This document shows, one piece after another, positions 8,291 to 16,771 of a stretch of DNA of 64,000 nucleotides (its first letter is position 1; the number at the start of each line of letters is the position of its first letter). The stretch lies in assembly GCA_000170815.1 (NCBI GenBank), contig ABCO01000001.1, positions 62,001 to 126,000 of the forward strand, read 5' to 3'. The stretch is from an unidentified eubacterium SCB49. GTDB taxonomy: Bacteria > Bacteroidota > Bacteroidia > Flavobacteriales > Flavobacteriaceae. Below the pieces are notes generated by a model, which saw nothing but the letters and a program-made list of their open reading frames with translations, ran no database searches and was not told where the DNA came from. The translations under genes and the position numbers were made by a program.

Positions 8291-9922
8291 ATGAAAAAGA
8301 AACTAATAATAACTGGAGTTGCCGTGGTCGTGTTTTTTACCTCGGTAGGTTTTGTAAACAATAAGAGCGATTTTTTTGAAATAGCAAAGCAGATAGAAAT
8401 CTTTACCACACTTTATAAAGAGCTTAACATGAACTATGTAGATGAGCAAACGCCTGCTACATTAATGGATAAAGCCATTGAGGGAATGCTAGAAGATCTA
8501 GATCCTTATACGCGTTACTGGAATGAACAAGCAGTAGAAGATGCTCGTATAAGTAATAGCGGCGTTTATACGGGAGTAGGAGCCTCTGTACGTACGCTAG
8601 ATGATGAAATGATACTAATAGAACCCTTTAAAGATTATCCTGCTGATAAAGCAGGCTTAAAAGCGGGTGATAAAATTATTGAAATAGATGGTAATAAAAT
8701 TGCAGGTTATGAAGGTGATGCTCGTGATTTATTAAAAGGAACTGCCGGTACAAAGGCAAAAATTACCTATACACGTCAAGGAAAAGAAGCAAAAACAACT
8801 GTAGAAAGATCTGCTGTTGATGTAGATGCTGTTCCTTTTTATAAACTTGCACAAGACAATATTGGGTATATCGTTTTAACGAAGTTTAATAAAAAAACCA
8901 CGATACAAACTAGATCTGCTCTAGAAGACTTAAAAAGCCAGGGCGCCACAAAAATTATTCTTGATTTAAGAGGAAATCCAGGAGGTTTATTAAATGAAGC
9001 GATTAGCATTGTTAATCTATTTGTGCCTAAAGGCGAAGTGATTACTACAACAAAATCTGATATTCCAAAGTATAATAAGGTCTATAAAACTAAAAAAGAT
9101 CCTGTAGATCTTGACATACCTCTTGTAGTGCTTGTAAATGGACGTAGCGCCTCTGCCAGCGAAATTGTTTCTGGAGGATTACAAGATTTAGACAGAGCTG
9201 TTGTAGTTGGTGCTAGAAGTTTTGGTAAAGGACTTGTACAGCGTCCTAAAAAACTTACTTATGGTACACAACTTAAAGTAACCATCTCAAGATATTATAC
9301 ACCTAGTGGTCGTTGTATTCAAGCCTTAGATTACTGGAATCGTGATGAAAACGGAGATCCTATACGTGTAGATAGTAAAGAATATAATGCTTTTAAAACC
9401 AAAGGAGGTCGTACCGTCTATGATGGTGGTGGTATTTTACCAGATGTAGAACTAGAAACCGCTGTTTTTAGCCCTATTACAACTGCATTACTTAAAGACA
9501 ATGCCATTTTTGATTATGCTACAGAATACTATTATAAACATCCCATGACAGACTGGAATGGCTATGAATTTTCTGATGCAGATTTTCAAGATTTTTTAGG
9601 GTTCTTAAAACGTAATGATTTTGAATATGAAACAGATACAGAAAAGAAATTTGAAGAAGCTTTACGTCGTGCAGATGATGATGATTTAAAAGACGAAATT
9701 AGTTCGAGTTACAACACCTTAATGACACAAATAGATGCTGCAAAAGAACGTAAAATAACCAAGCGAAAAGTAGAAATTAAATCGTTATTAACAGACGAAA
9801 TTTTAAAGCGTTATTTTTATGCAGAAGGTTTATATGACTATCAACTAACACATAATCCAGAAATATTAAAGGCGATAGAAATATTAAATGATGAGAAACA
9901 ATACGCTAAAATTTTAAAATAA
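8291..9922 (+). CDS. ctpA: S41 family peptidase (C-terminal/tail-specific processing protease)
   Basis: A periplasmic serine protease with a Ser-Lys dyad. Residues 1-24 form a signal peptide or anchor. A PDZ domain spans about 85-170 (GVYTGVGAS...PADKAGLKAGDKIIEIDG). The catalytic core follows, with LDLRGNPGG at 225-232, Ser288 in GRSASASEI and Lys313 in SFGKGLVQ; spacing matches Ser430/Lys455 of E. coli Tsp. Asp299 corresponds to its Asp441. A long acidic C-terminal helical region (450-543) completes the protein. The ATG follows a 245-bp gap holding one palindromic repeat. The stop lies 2 bases from the convergent ElaA-like gene. The substrate is not predictable. Confidence 0.92.
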   Translation: MKKKLIITGVAVVVFFTSVGFVNNKSDFFEIAKQIEIFTTLYKELNMNYVDEQTPATLMDKAIEGMLEDLDPYTRYWNEQAVEDARISNSGVYTGVGASVRTLDDEMILIEPFKDYPADKAGLKAGDKIIEIDGNKIAGYEGDARDLLKGTAGTKAKITYTRQGKEAKTTVERSAVDVDAVPFYKLAQDNIGYIVLTKFNKKTTIQTRSALEDLKSQGATKIILDLRGNPGGLLNEAISIVNLFVPKGEVITTTKSDIPKYNKVYKTKKDPVDLDIPLVVLVNGRSASASEIVSGGLQDLDRAVVVGARSFGKGLVQRPKKLTYGTQLKVTISRYYTPSGRCIQALDYWNRDENGDPIRVDSKEYNAFKTKGGRTVYDGGGILPDVELETAVFSPITTALLKDNAIFDYATEYYYKHPMTDWNGYEFSDADFQDFLGFLKRNDFEYETDTEKKFEEALRRADDDDLKDEISSSYNTLMTQIDAAKERKITKRKVEIKSLLTDEILKRYFYAEGLYDYQLTHNPEILKAIEILNDEKQYAKILK

Positions 9923-9924
9923 AA

Positions 9925-10365
9925 TTAAGATTTTACCATCGCAATATGCGGTATTCCATCTTCTAAATAACCTTCGCCAATGGTTTTAAAACCGTGCGAT
10001 TCATAAAATTTAATTAAATAAGTTTGAGCAGAAAGCTTTATTTTTTCTGTCTCAAACTCTTTTTTTATGGCGTTTATCGAGGCCTTCATTATATCATGCC
10101 CATAACCGTATTTACGTTGGTCCATAGTGACCACAACACGGCCTATTGCGGCTTCTTCAAAATAATATCCTGGTTTAAAACAGCGGGTATACGCCACTAC
10201 TTTTCCTTCTTTTTTTCCAATAATGTGTAATGCATTTTGATCTTTACTATCAATATCTTGATATACACAATCTTGCTCTACAACAAACACCTCACTACGC
10301 AGCTGAAGCACATCATATAACTCATTAACAGTGAAATCTTTAAATTTTTTAATGGTGATTTTCAT
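9925..10365 (-). CDS. elaA: GNAT family N-acetyltransferase, ElaA-like
   Basis: A 146-residue acetyltransferase of the GNAT fold, cytoplasmic. It closely follows the ElaA pattern: LLQLRSEVFVVEQ-like N-terminus (here VLQLRSEVFVVEQDCVYQDIDSKD), the acetyl-CoA loop region AIGRVVVTMDQRKYGYGHDIM, AQTYLIKFYESHGF, and the closing EDGIPHIAM. The acetylated substrate of ElaA proteins is not established. It lies on the minus strand, convergent with ctpA and with a 91-bp gap from the CDF exporter gene upstream of it, so it may be transcribed with that gene. Confidence 0.88.
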   Translation of the reverse strand: MKITIKKFKDFTVNELYDVLQLRSEVFVVEQDCVYQDIDSKDQNALHIIGKKEGKVVAYTRCFKPGYYFEEAAIGRVVVTMDQRKYGYGHDIMKASINAIKKEFETEKIKLSAQTYLIKFYESHGFKTIGEGYLEDGIPHIAMVKS

Positions 10366-10430
10366 ATTTCGGCTTTGGTTTATCGTGAGCTTGTCTTAGG
10401 ACTCAATATGCGGTTTTTTTTATCAAATTA

Positions 10431-10456
10431 TCTCCGCAGACTGAGCGGAGTCGAAG
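10431..10456 (+). repeat. Dispersed palindromic repeat copy (downstream of CDF exporter)
   Basis: CTCCGCAGACTGAGCGGAG is itself an imperfect palindrome and is followed by TCGAAG. It abuts the stop codon of the CDF gene. A degenerate reverse copy (GAGCTTGTCTTAGGACTCA) lies at about 10387-10405, so the two make an inverted pair. Confidence 0.55.
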
Positions 10457-11371
10457 TTAATCCTGTACAATTAATTCTTTAGGATCGTCTTTATCAAATT
10501 CCGGCTGCAATGTGACGTGATTAATTTTAAACTCGTGAAAAAGAAGTGCTTCTATTTCTTCAGAAATTTTATCAAATTGAGATATGCTCACATCTTTATA
10601 AAAAGCGACATGTGCTTCAAGGTGTATTTCTTGCTCATTTAATTGCCAAACGTGAACGTGATGTACATTTTTAACAGCAGATACTTCTTGAATTTTTTTA
10701 CCTATCACTTTAAGATCTAGATGATCTGGTGTAAACAACATTAATACTTTAAAACTTTCTTTAAGTAATCCATATCCCATTAGTACTAGGTAAATAGCAA
10801 TCAATACTGTGAGAACACTATCTACCCAAAACCATCCAAAATATTTCATTAATAACCCACCTATTAACACGGCTACAGAAGCTGCCATATCGGTTAGTAA
10901 ATGTAAATATGCAGAACGCATATTCATATTACTCTGTGAGTCTTTATGTAATAGTAAAACACTAAAACCATTTGCTGCAATTCCTAAAATTGCTAACCAG
11001 ATCACAATAGAACTCTCTATTTCTTGCGGGTTTAAAAAACGATGTACTGCTTCATAAACCAAATAAAAAGCTACAATAATTAAAGAAAGGGCATTTATAA
11101 ATGCTGCTAATATTTCGGCACGTTTGTAACCAAATGTTCGCTCTAGTGAAGCATCTTTTTTTGCATATAAATCTGCAACATAACTTACAACTAATGATAG
11201 CACATCGCTAAAGTTATGAAGGGCATCACTTAATAAAGAAAGACTCCCAGAAACCAAACCACCTATAATCTGCGCCACAGTAATACCAATATTTAAAAGA
11301 ATAGAAAGTAGAAGTTTTCTTCCTTTTAAATTTGGATGAGAGTGACTATGATTATGTGAGTGATCGTGCAT
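10457..11371 (-). CDS. Cation diffusion facilitator (CDF) family transporter
   Basis: An inner-membrane metal/H+ antiporter of the CDF family, probably exporting Zn2+ (CzcD/ZitB-like). The N-terminus is histidine-rich (MHDHSHNHSHSHP), typical of zinc-handling members. Six membrane segments lie between residues about 20 and 210, with the metal-site helices LLSDALHNFSDVLSLVVSY and HLLTDMAASVAVLIGG carrying the HxxxD pairs. The cytoplasmic C-terminal domain (215-295) has HVHVWQLNEQEIHLEAHVAF. Length 304 is normal. A perfect TAnnTTTG box is present 19 bases upstream of the ATG. The metal is inferred from the family. Confidence 0.92.
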   Translation of the reverse strand: MHDHSHNHSHSHPNLKGRKLLLSILLNIGITVAQIIGGLVSGSLSLLSDALHNFSDVLSLVVSYVADLYAKKDASLERTFGYKRAEILAAFINALSLIIVAFYLVYEAVHRFLNPQEIESSIVIWLAILGIAANGFSVLLLHKDSQSNMNMRSAYLHLLTDMAASVAVLIGGLLMKYFGWFWVDSVLTVLIAIYLVLMGYGLLKESFKVLMLFTPDHLDLKVIGKKIQEVSAVKNVHHVHVWQLNEQEIHLEAHVAFYKDVSISQFDKISEEIEALLFHEFKINHVTLQPEFDKDDPKELIVQD

Positions 11372-11389
11372 TTTTTATATATTCAGTAG

Positions 11390-11397
11390 CAAAAATA
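11390..11397 (-). promoter_or_regulatory. Promoter -7 box for the CDF exporter
   Basis: On the minus strand the sequence is TATTTTTG, an exact TAnnTTTG match, 19 bases before the ATG. Confidence 0.55.
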
Positions 11398-11474
11398 TTA
11401 AACAAGAATAGGTGTTTAATTTATAGATTATTTCAGAAGAAAAAAAACTATACAATCATACATTGTTACGCCTA

Positions 11475-11903
11475 CTACATGCAAATTTTAGCGACTCTAT
11501 TTTGGTGACGTCCTCCTTCAAATGCTGTATTTAAAAAAGTTTCTACCATACCCACCGCTTGAGGTATAGATGTATAACGAGCCGGAATACAAATAACATT
11601 TGCATCATTGTGCTGGCGTGTTAAGCTTGTAATTTCTTTTGTCCAGCAAATACCTGCGCGAACTTTAGGATATTTATTTGCTGTCATGGCTACACCGTTT
11701 GCACTTCCGCAAATTAAGATACCGTAAGGTACTTCACCGTCATTAACGGCTTTTGATACTGGATTTGCAAAATCTGGATAATCTACACTGTCTAGTGTAT
11801 CTGTTCCAAAATTTACTACCTCGTGACCTTGGTCTTCAAGATATTTTACAATGGCAAATTTATAATCTGGTCCTGCGTGGTCGTTTCCGATGGCTATTTT
11901 CAT
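11475..11903 (-). CDS. rpiB: Ribose-5-phosphate isomerase B
   Basis: Interconverts ribose 5-phosphate and ribulose 5-phosphate in the pentose phosphate pathway; cytoplasmic. The 142-residue protein has the RpiB/LacAB signatures: start MKIAIGNDHAG, the active-site CGSANGVAMTANK with the catalytic cysteine, TRQHNDANV, and EGGRHQNRV near the C-terminus. An exact TATCTTTG promoter box lies 15 bases upstream of the ATG. It is the first gene on the left side of the 1.1 kb AT-rich gap and diverges from rnr. Confidence 0.95.
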   Translation of the reverse strand: MKIAIGNDHAGPDYKFAIVKYLEDQGHEVVNFGTDTLDSVDYPDFANPVSKAVNDGEVPYGILICGSANGVAMTANKYPKVRAGICWTKEITSLTRQHNDANVICIPARYTSIPQAVGMVETFLNTAFEGGRHQNRVAKICM

Positions 11904-11918
11904 GATAAAGAATTTTTA

Positions 11919-11926
11919 CAAAGATA
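11919..11926 (-). promoter_or_regulatory. Promoter -7 box for rpiB
   Basis: Minus-strand TATCTTTG is an exact TAnnTTTG match 15 bases before the ATG. Confidence 0.6.
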
Positions 11927-12010
11927 AATACATTATATAACAACTATATAGGTATTAATTTTACATTTGAGAAAAAGCAGATTATAAATGGTAACATTAT
12001 AATAATAGCT

Positions 12011-12435
12011 AGTTAACAATTCGGTTAACAAGTTTGTTGATATTTATATGTTCAAAAATGATAGAAAAATTTGCAGATTCCAATTAAAAATTACAGCCAA
12101 ATTATAATTGAGAAACGCAAAAAATAACTCATCTATTTTTAGCCTACTTATGAGCATCAAAAGATCGCTTACCAACATTAAAATTTTAAAATCTTATTAA
12201 AAATAAGCTGTCAACATGGGTTATTAACAGTTGTTAATAGCATGTGTTAATCTATTAAGCATCAATACAAATTAGCATTTATAAGTTGTTAATAAGCCTA
12301 GAATTAATTTCAATAAATCACTTTTCATATAATTTACTAAATAAGTTATACCCCTTATTAACATACCATAATAAGCATTATTTATTTTTAAAATTTATAA
12401 AAGAAAAAAGATGTTATTATATAGCTTGTTGATAA
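12011..12435. other. Cluster of DnaA-box-like 9-mers in AT-rich intergenic DNA (candidate origin-type region)
   Basis: The gap between rpiB and rnr is about 1.1 kb with no intact gene. Within 12011-12435 I find AGTTAACAA (12011), GGTTAACAA (12023), TGTTGATAT (12035), TTATTAACA (12221), TGTTAATAG (12232), TGTTAATCT (12245), TGTTAATAA (12287), TTATTAACA (12355) and TGTTGATAA (12427). TGTTGATAA is one base away from the reverse complement of the DnaA box TTATCCACA. The DNA between them is very AT-rich. The flanking genes point away from the gap. This could be a replication origin, a DnaA-binding reservoir, or chance in AT-rich DNA. Confidence 0.4.
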
Positions 12436-12474
12436 CCGTGATAACATTGATTATCTTGGTTTAAAATTTATAAA

Positions 12475-12573
12475 ATGAAAAATACAATTGTTTTATTTCT
12501 GTTCCCTTTTTTGATGTTTGGACAGTCGCAGATTGGAGTTGATATTAAAGCGGAAACTGTAAATTATTGGTAG
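12475..12573 (+). pseudogene. Truncated secreted-protein remnant (signal peptide plus a few residues)
   Basis: A 32-codon frame starts MKNTIVLFLFPFLMFGQSQ, a clear flavobacterial signal peptide, continues IGVDIKAETVNYW and stops. The start of the mature part (QIGxDIxxE) resembles the first residues of large flavobacterial cell-surface proteins. The body of the gene is missing; two palindromic repeats follow within 90 bases. I read it as the 5' stump of a deleted gene, though a real micropeptide is possible. Confidence 0.45.
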
Positions 12574-12598
12574 AATAAGATTTTTAAAAAAAACTAAC

Positions 12599-12625
12599 TG
12601 TCACCCTGAGCCTGTCGAAGGGCAA
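12599..12625 (+). repeat. Dispersed palindromic repeat copy
   Basis: TGTCACCCTGAGCCTGTCGA followed by AGGGCAA. It is the same sequence type as the copy inside rnr (14181), which reads HPEPVEG. Confidence 0.7.
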
Positions 12626-12661
12626 GTTTTACTAATTAGCAATGCACTTTGACAAGGTTTT

Positions 12662-12693
12662 CCTGAGCTTGTAGAATGGGCTTAGTGTGACAA
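12662..12693. repeat. Dispersed palindromic repeat copy (degenerate, second of a pair)
   Basis: CCTGAGCTTGTAGAATGGGC continues with TTAGTGTGACAA. It starts like the forward repeat and ends like the reverse one, so it may be a fused or internally deleted pair. Confidence 0.45.
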
Positions 12694-12979
12694 TAACTGC
12701 AGCAGTTATCAATTGTAGCACATTTCCGAAGTAAAAAAAGAGCCATTAATAAGGTACTAAACCCCTCTTTTAAAGCCCTTAACGTAAATATAACATCCAT
12801 TAAATAATTAAAGTGTAGCTTTGCACCAGTCTTAATAGATTGATTTAAATAGAATAACACTTATTTTAAATCTTCTTCACGTGAATTCTAGTTCGTTCTG
12901 AACTTAAAAAAAATCAATTACTTTTAAGAAAAATAAATTAAATAGGTAACTCACAAATAACGAGTACCAGATAAAATAT

Positions 12980-12993
12980 CCCACAACGGTGGG
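12980..12993 (+). promoter_or_regulatory. Small hairpin in the rnr leader
   Basis: CCCAC-AACG-GTGGG forms a five-pair GC stem with a four-base loop ending 7 bases before the rnr ATG. It overlaps an alternative GTG start at 12989. A TTCACGTGAA palindrome lies further upstream at 12876-12885. Confidence 0.35.
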
Positions 12994-13000
12994 CACATAT

Positions 13001-15226
13001 ATGAAAAGAAAAAAAAAATCGTTTGGTAGAAAAAGAACAAAAACGATTAACGGCTTATCTGATAAGATATTAGCCATACTACGCAAAGACCACTCAAAAC
13101 CATATAATTACAAACAGATTGCAGCAAAACTAAATGTGGATGACGCAAATAGTCGCAATCAAATTATTAAAGTATTAAAAGAACTTCAAGGGGCAAAAGA
13201 AATTACAGAAATAGATAGAGGTAAATATATTTTAGCACCTAACCAAAATTACTACACAGGTCGTGTAGATATTGCAGGTCGTGGTCAAGGATATATTATT
13301 GTTGACGAACTGGAAGATGATATTCTAGTTAAAAACAAAAATTTAAACAAAGCACTTAACGGTGATACCGTAGAAGTGTACGTGTATAAACGTAAAAGAG
13401 GTGGTAAAAGCGAAGGCGAAATCACTAAAATTATTGAACGTAAAAAAACCGAATTTGTAGGTACAATTAGTATTCAAGATCGTTTTGCTTTTGTAGAAAT
13501 GAACGATCATAAAATGTACACAGACATCTTTGTACATAAAAGCAATATTAACGGAGCAAAACAAGGCGAACGTGTTCTTGTAGAAATTATAGACTGGCCA
13601 GAAAAAGCAGATTCGCCTAATGGTAACGTGATTAAAAGCCTTGGGATGCCAGGTGAACATAACACAGAAATACACAGTATACTAGCACAATACGGTTTAC
13701 CGTATGAGTTTCCGGCAGAGGTAGAAGACTATGCTAATAAAATAGATACTAGTATTCATGCTTCCGAAATAGCAAAACGTCGTGATATGCGTAAAGATTT
13801 AACCTTTACCATTGACCCAAAAGACGCTAAAGATTTTGATGATGCTTTATCATTTACCGAATTAGAAAATGGTAATTATGAAATAGGAATTCACATTGCA
13901 GATGTATCTCATTATTTAAAACCAGGAACTGTACTTGATGATGAAGCTTTTGAGCGTGCAACCTCAGTTTATTTAGTAGACAGAGTTGTACCTATGCTTC
14001 CAGAAATTTTAAGTAATGGAGCTTGTTCTTTAAGACCACACGAAGAAAAATACACTTTTTCTGCCGTGTTTGAAATGAATAAAAAAGCAGAAGTTGTTAA
14101 TGAATGGTTTGGAAGAACCGTAACCTATAGTGATGCTCGTTTTGCTTATGAAGAAGCGCAACTTATAATTGAAAATAACAGTCATCCTGAGCCTGTCGAA
14201 GGACAACTCAATACCACAATTACTTCAGAAATATCAATTACCGATAAAGAATATGAAGTAGAACAACCTATAGCAAAAGCCATTTTAGAAATGGATCGTT
14301 TGGCTAAAATTCTTAGAAAAGCAAGAATGAACAATGGTGCTATTTCTTTTGATAAAGTAGAAGTAAAATTTATTTTAGACAAAGAAGCAAATCCTGAAGG
14401 TGTGTATTTTAAAGAAAGTAAAGATGCTAATAAACTGATAGAAGAGTTTATGTTACTTGCTAACAGAAGTGTTGCTGCTTTTATAGGAAAACAAAACCCT
14501 AAAAAAACATTTGTATATCGTGTACACGATGAACCGGATGATGAAAAAATAGCCGCTTTAGAAAATTTAATAAAGCAGTTTGGGTATAAAATGGATACTC
14601 GAGATAAAAAATCTACCTCACAATCTTTAAATCAATTATTGAGTGATGTTGTAGGTAAAAAAGAGCAAAACCTTATAGATACACTTGCCATACGTAGTAT
14701 GAGTAAAGCCGTATATACGACCAATAATATAGGGCATTATGGTCTTGCTTTTGATTATTATTCTCATTTTACTTCACCTATACGTAGGTATCCAGATGTA
14801 ATGGTACACAGACTATTACAACATTATCTAGATGGAAATCCATCTGCAAAAGAAGACACTTTTGAAGAAAACTGTAGACACTGTAGTGATATGGAAGGTC
14901 TTGCAGCAAGAGCAGAGCGTGATAGCATAAAATATATGCAAATCAAGTACATGAAAGACCATCAAGATGAAGAGTTTGTAGGGGTAATAAGTGGCGTAAC
15001 AGAATGGGGAATTTATGTAGAGATCGTCTCAAATAAATGCGAAGGAATGGTGCGTATACAAGATATGCAAGATGATATCTATGAGTTTATTAAAGAAGAT
15101 TTTGCCGTAGTAGGTAGAAAAAACCACACTAAATTTGTGCTGGGTGACGAAGTAATTGTAAAAGTAAAAAATGCAGATCTTGCAAGAAAGCATTTAGATT
15201 TTACCATGCTAGGGCCTAATGACTAA
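13001..15226 (+). CDS. rnr: Ribonuclease R
   Basis: A processive 3'-5' exoribonuclease of the RNase II/R family that degrades structured RNA. Domains in order: basic N-terminus, winged helix (about 20-80), two cold-shock OB domains (about 85-225), the RNB catalytic domain with the metal-binding DAKDFDDALSF at 275-285, and a C-terminal S1 domain (about 650-725). I take ATG 13001 (MKRKKKSFG); an in-frame GTG at 12989 overlaps a hairpin. Residues about 394-402 (SHPEPVEGQ) are a translated copy of the dispersed palindromic repeat, lying in the RNB domain between AYEEAQLIIE and the helix AILEMDRLAKILRKARM. The gene remains open, so the insertion is tolerated. Confidence 0.96.
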   Translation: MKRKKKSFGRKRTKTINGLSDKILAILRKDHSKPYNYKQIAAKLNVDDANSRNQIIKVLKELQGAKEITEIDRGKYILAPNQNYYTGRVDIAGRGQGYIIVDELEDDILVKNKNLNKALNGDTVEVYVYKRKRGGKSEGEITKIIERKKTEFVGTISIQDRFAFVEMNDHKMYTDIFVHKSNINGAKQGERVLVEIIDWPEKADSPNGNVIKSLGMPGEHNTEIHSILAQYGLPYEFPAEVEDYANKIDTSIHASEIAKRRDMRKDLTFTIDPKDAKDFDDALSFTELENGNYEIGIHIADVSHYLKPGTVLDDEAFERATSVYLVDRVVPMLPEILSNGACSLRPHEEKYTFSAVFEMNKKAEVVNEWFGRTVTYSDARFAYEEAQLIIENNSHPEPVEGQLNTTITSEISITDKEYEVEQPIAKAILEMDRLAKILRKARMNNGAISFDKVEVKFILDKEANPEGVYFKESKDANKLIEEFMLLANRSVAAFIGKQNPKKTFVYRVHDEPDDEKIAALENLIKQFGYKMDTRDKKSTSQSLNQLLSDVVGKKEQNLIDTLAIRSMSKAVYTTNNIGHYGLAFDYYSHFTSPIRRYPDVMVHRLLQHYLDGNPSAKEDTFEENCRHCSDMEGLAARAERDSIKYMQIKYMKDHQDEEFVGVISGVTEWGIYVEIVSNKCEGMVRIQDMQDDIYEFIKEDFAVVGRKNHTKFVLGDEVIVKVKNADLARKHLDFTMLGPND
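14181..14206 (+). repeat. Palindromic repeat inserted in frame within rnr
   Basis: GTCATCCTGAGCCTGTCGAA plus GGACAA matches the intergenic copy at 12599 almost base for base and is read as SHPEPVEGQ inside RNase R. Confidence 0.8.
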
Positions 15227-15241
15227 GTTTTTTTTTAGTCT

Positions 15242-15724
15242 ATGATGAATTTTGATATTATTAAAACAGATTATTTAGAAAGCCTGAAAGGGTTTTCTAA
15301 ATACTTTAGCTTATTATCAATTGCTGCATTTTGTTTTGTACTAGTAAATTCATTAGGATTAGATCTTTTCGACAGTAATAAATTAGTGAGTATTATATCA
15401 ACTTCTATGATTTCTGTTTTTGGTATTATCTTTATTTTAAAAGAAATTCTCTTTATACGCATCGGTCATCTTATATTATCAGGTGAAAAGATTCTCATTG
15501 AAAAAGATGATGTTATGCTAGAATTTGAGTTATCAACTATAGAAAAAGTAGAAATTAAAAAGGTACAGTCTAAACATTATTCACTCAAAGCATATCCAGT
15601 TTTTGAAGAATTAATTGAACTTAAAGATTCTGACTTAATTAATTTACAAAACTTTTTTAATACTCATAAAATCGATTTTGAAAATAAGACTATTCTCAAT
15701 TGGTTCAAGAGATATTTTATGTAA
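15242..15724 (+). CDS. Hypothetical membrane protein
   Basis: A 160-residue protein I do not recognise. Two hydrophobic segments are visible, about residues 20-40 (FSLLSIAAFCFVLVNSLGL) and 48-72 (SIISTSMISVFGIIFILKEI), followed by a soluble domain with alternating beta-like pattern (HLILSGEKILIEKDDVMLEFEL, EKVEIKKVQ) resembling a small PH-like fold. It ends in a basic stretch, LNWFKRYFM. The start is 15 bases after the rnr stop, so it may be expressed from the rnr transcript. The first two codons are both ATG (15242 and 15245). No function is proposed. Confidence 0.65.
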   Translation: MMNFDIIKTDYLESLKGFSKYFSLLSIAAFCFVLVNSLGLDLFDSNKLVSIISTSMISVFGIIFILKEILFIRIGHLILSGEKILIEKDDVMLEFELSTIEKVEIKKVQSKHYSLKAYPVFEELIELKDSDLINLQNFFNTHKIDFENKTILNWFKRYFM

Positions 15725-15730
15725 GACTAA

Positions 15731-15758
15731 TGTCATATTGAGCGCAGTCATAATACTT
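15731..15758 (+). repeat. Dispersed palindromic repeat copy (degenerate)
   Basis: TGTCATATTGAGCGCAGTCA continues TAATACTT. The GAAG part of the core is eroded. Confidence 0.5.
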
Positions 15759-15931
15759 ATAGAAGATTAGTTTATAAGGTATTAACTTAATAAATTTTAA
15801 AATATTTTTTAATTAATAGTATTGAAGATCATTGTCTTACACTGCGCTTAGATGAACAACATATAATTTATTTTTCTTCGGAAACTGTAACAATCCAAAA
15901 CTTCTTCACTCTTTACTAAAAACATAATATT

Positions 15932-16603
15932 ATGAGAACATTTTTCTTTTTACTAGCAGTTGCTTTTAGCTTTAATATTTCGGCACAAGAGATCACACAA
16001 GATGTGGGTGATTTTTCTGAACTTAAAGTATTTGATCTAGTGTTTGTACGTTTAGTTCAAGCAGATGAAAACAAGGTAATTGTTAGAGGTGATAATGCAA
16101 ACGATATTAAAATTATTAATGATGATGGTGTTTTAAAAATTAGAATGCACAGTGATAAGCGTTTTAGAGGAGAAGATACTTATGTAGAAGTATATGCAAA
16201 AAACATAGATGTTATTGATGCAAATGAAGGAACTAGAATCACTGCAAACGAAGTAATTAAACAAGATAAAATTGAACTTCGTGTACAAGAAGGAGGCCAA
16301 ATTATAGCAGCACTTCAGGTAGATTATGCAAAAATGAAAGCCGTTACAGGCGGTATTATAGAAGCACAAGGTTTTGCAAAAATTCAAGAGATTACTATAA
16401 ATACTGGAGGAATATTTGAAGGGGAAGAACTTAAAACAAAAGATACAACGATTAGAGTCACAGCAGCAGGTGATGCTCAAATTTATGCAACAGATAAGGT
16501 TGATGTTAAAGTAACAGCTGGTGGTGATGTTTATATCTATGGTAACCCTTCAAAAGTGAAACAAAAACGTTTTATTGGAGGTAGTATTAACTTTGTAGAA
16601 TAA
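15932..16603 (+). CDS. Head GIN domain-containing secreted protein (DUF2807)
   Basis: A 223-residue exported protein. The signal peptide is residues 1-18 (NISAQ). The mature part matches the head-GIN/DUF2807 family, which forms a right-handed beta-helix. Visible motifs are GDFSELKVFDLVFVRLVQ near the start, NDDGVLKIRM, and a series of short repeats around T-G/A-G-G (AVTGGIIEAQG, TINTGGIFEG, RVTAAGDAQIYA, KVTAGGDVYIYG). It ends VKQKRFIGGSINF, typical of the family. Such proteins are annotated as putative adhesins, but no function is proven. It is alone between gaps, with a large inverted repeat downstream. Confidence 0.85.
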   Translation: MRTFFFLLAVAFSFNISAQEITQDVGDFSELKVFDLVFVRLVQADENKVIVRGDNANDIKIINDDGVLKIRMHSDKRFRGEDTYVEVYAKNIDVIDANEGTRITANEVIKQDKIELRVQEGGQIIAALQVDYAKMKAVTGGIIEAQGFAKIQEITINTGGIFEGEELKTKDTTIRVTAAGDAQIYATDKVDVKVTAGGDVYIYGNPSKVKQKRFIGGSINFVE

Positions 16604-16637
16604 AAAAGTGTTCTTTTTTTTCTCTTATTCCCTTATA

Positions 16638-16691
16638 TAATGAAGTTTATGTAATTAATAATTTCTTCTTTAATTAACATAAACTTCATTA
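16638..16691. repeat. Long AT-rich inverted repeat downstream of the head-GIN gene
   Basis: The arms 16638-16658 and 16670-16691 pair over 21 bases with a single bulge (arm text begins TAATGAAGTTTATG; the other arm ends CATAAACTTCATTA), leaving a loop of about 11 bases. It is not followed by a T run, so a standard terminator is unlikely. It could be a terminator without a tail, a processing site or a small non-autonomous element. Confidence 0.6.
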
Positions 16692-16771
16692 CTTACTACA
16701 ATCAACAACAATAAAGACTTCAGTGTATAATCACTTAAAAAAATCAAACTTTTCTGTACTTTTACAGACTT

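Noticed and set aside
12636..12860. A minus-strand reading frame of 74 codons
   Set aside because: It runs through two palindromic repeats and AT-rich spacer, and has no homology-like pattern or promoter.
12876..12885. TTCACGTGAA as a parS site near the origin-like gap
   Set aside because: The core fits but the outer bases do not match (about 11 of 16).
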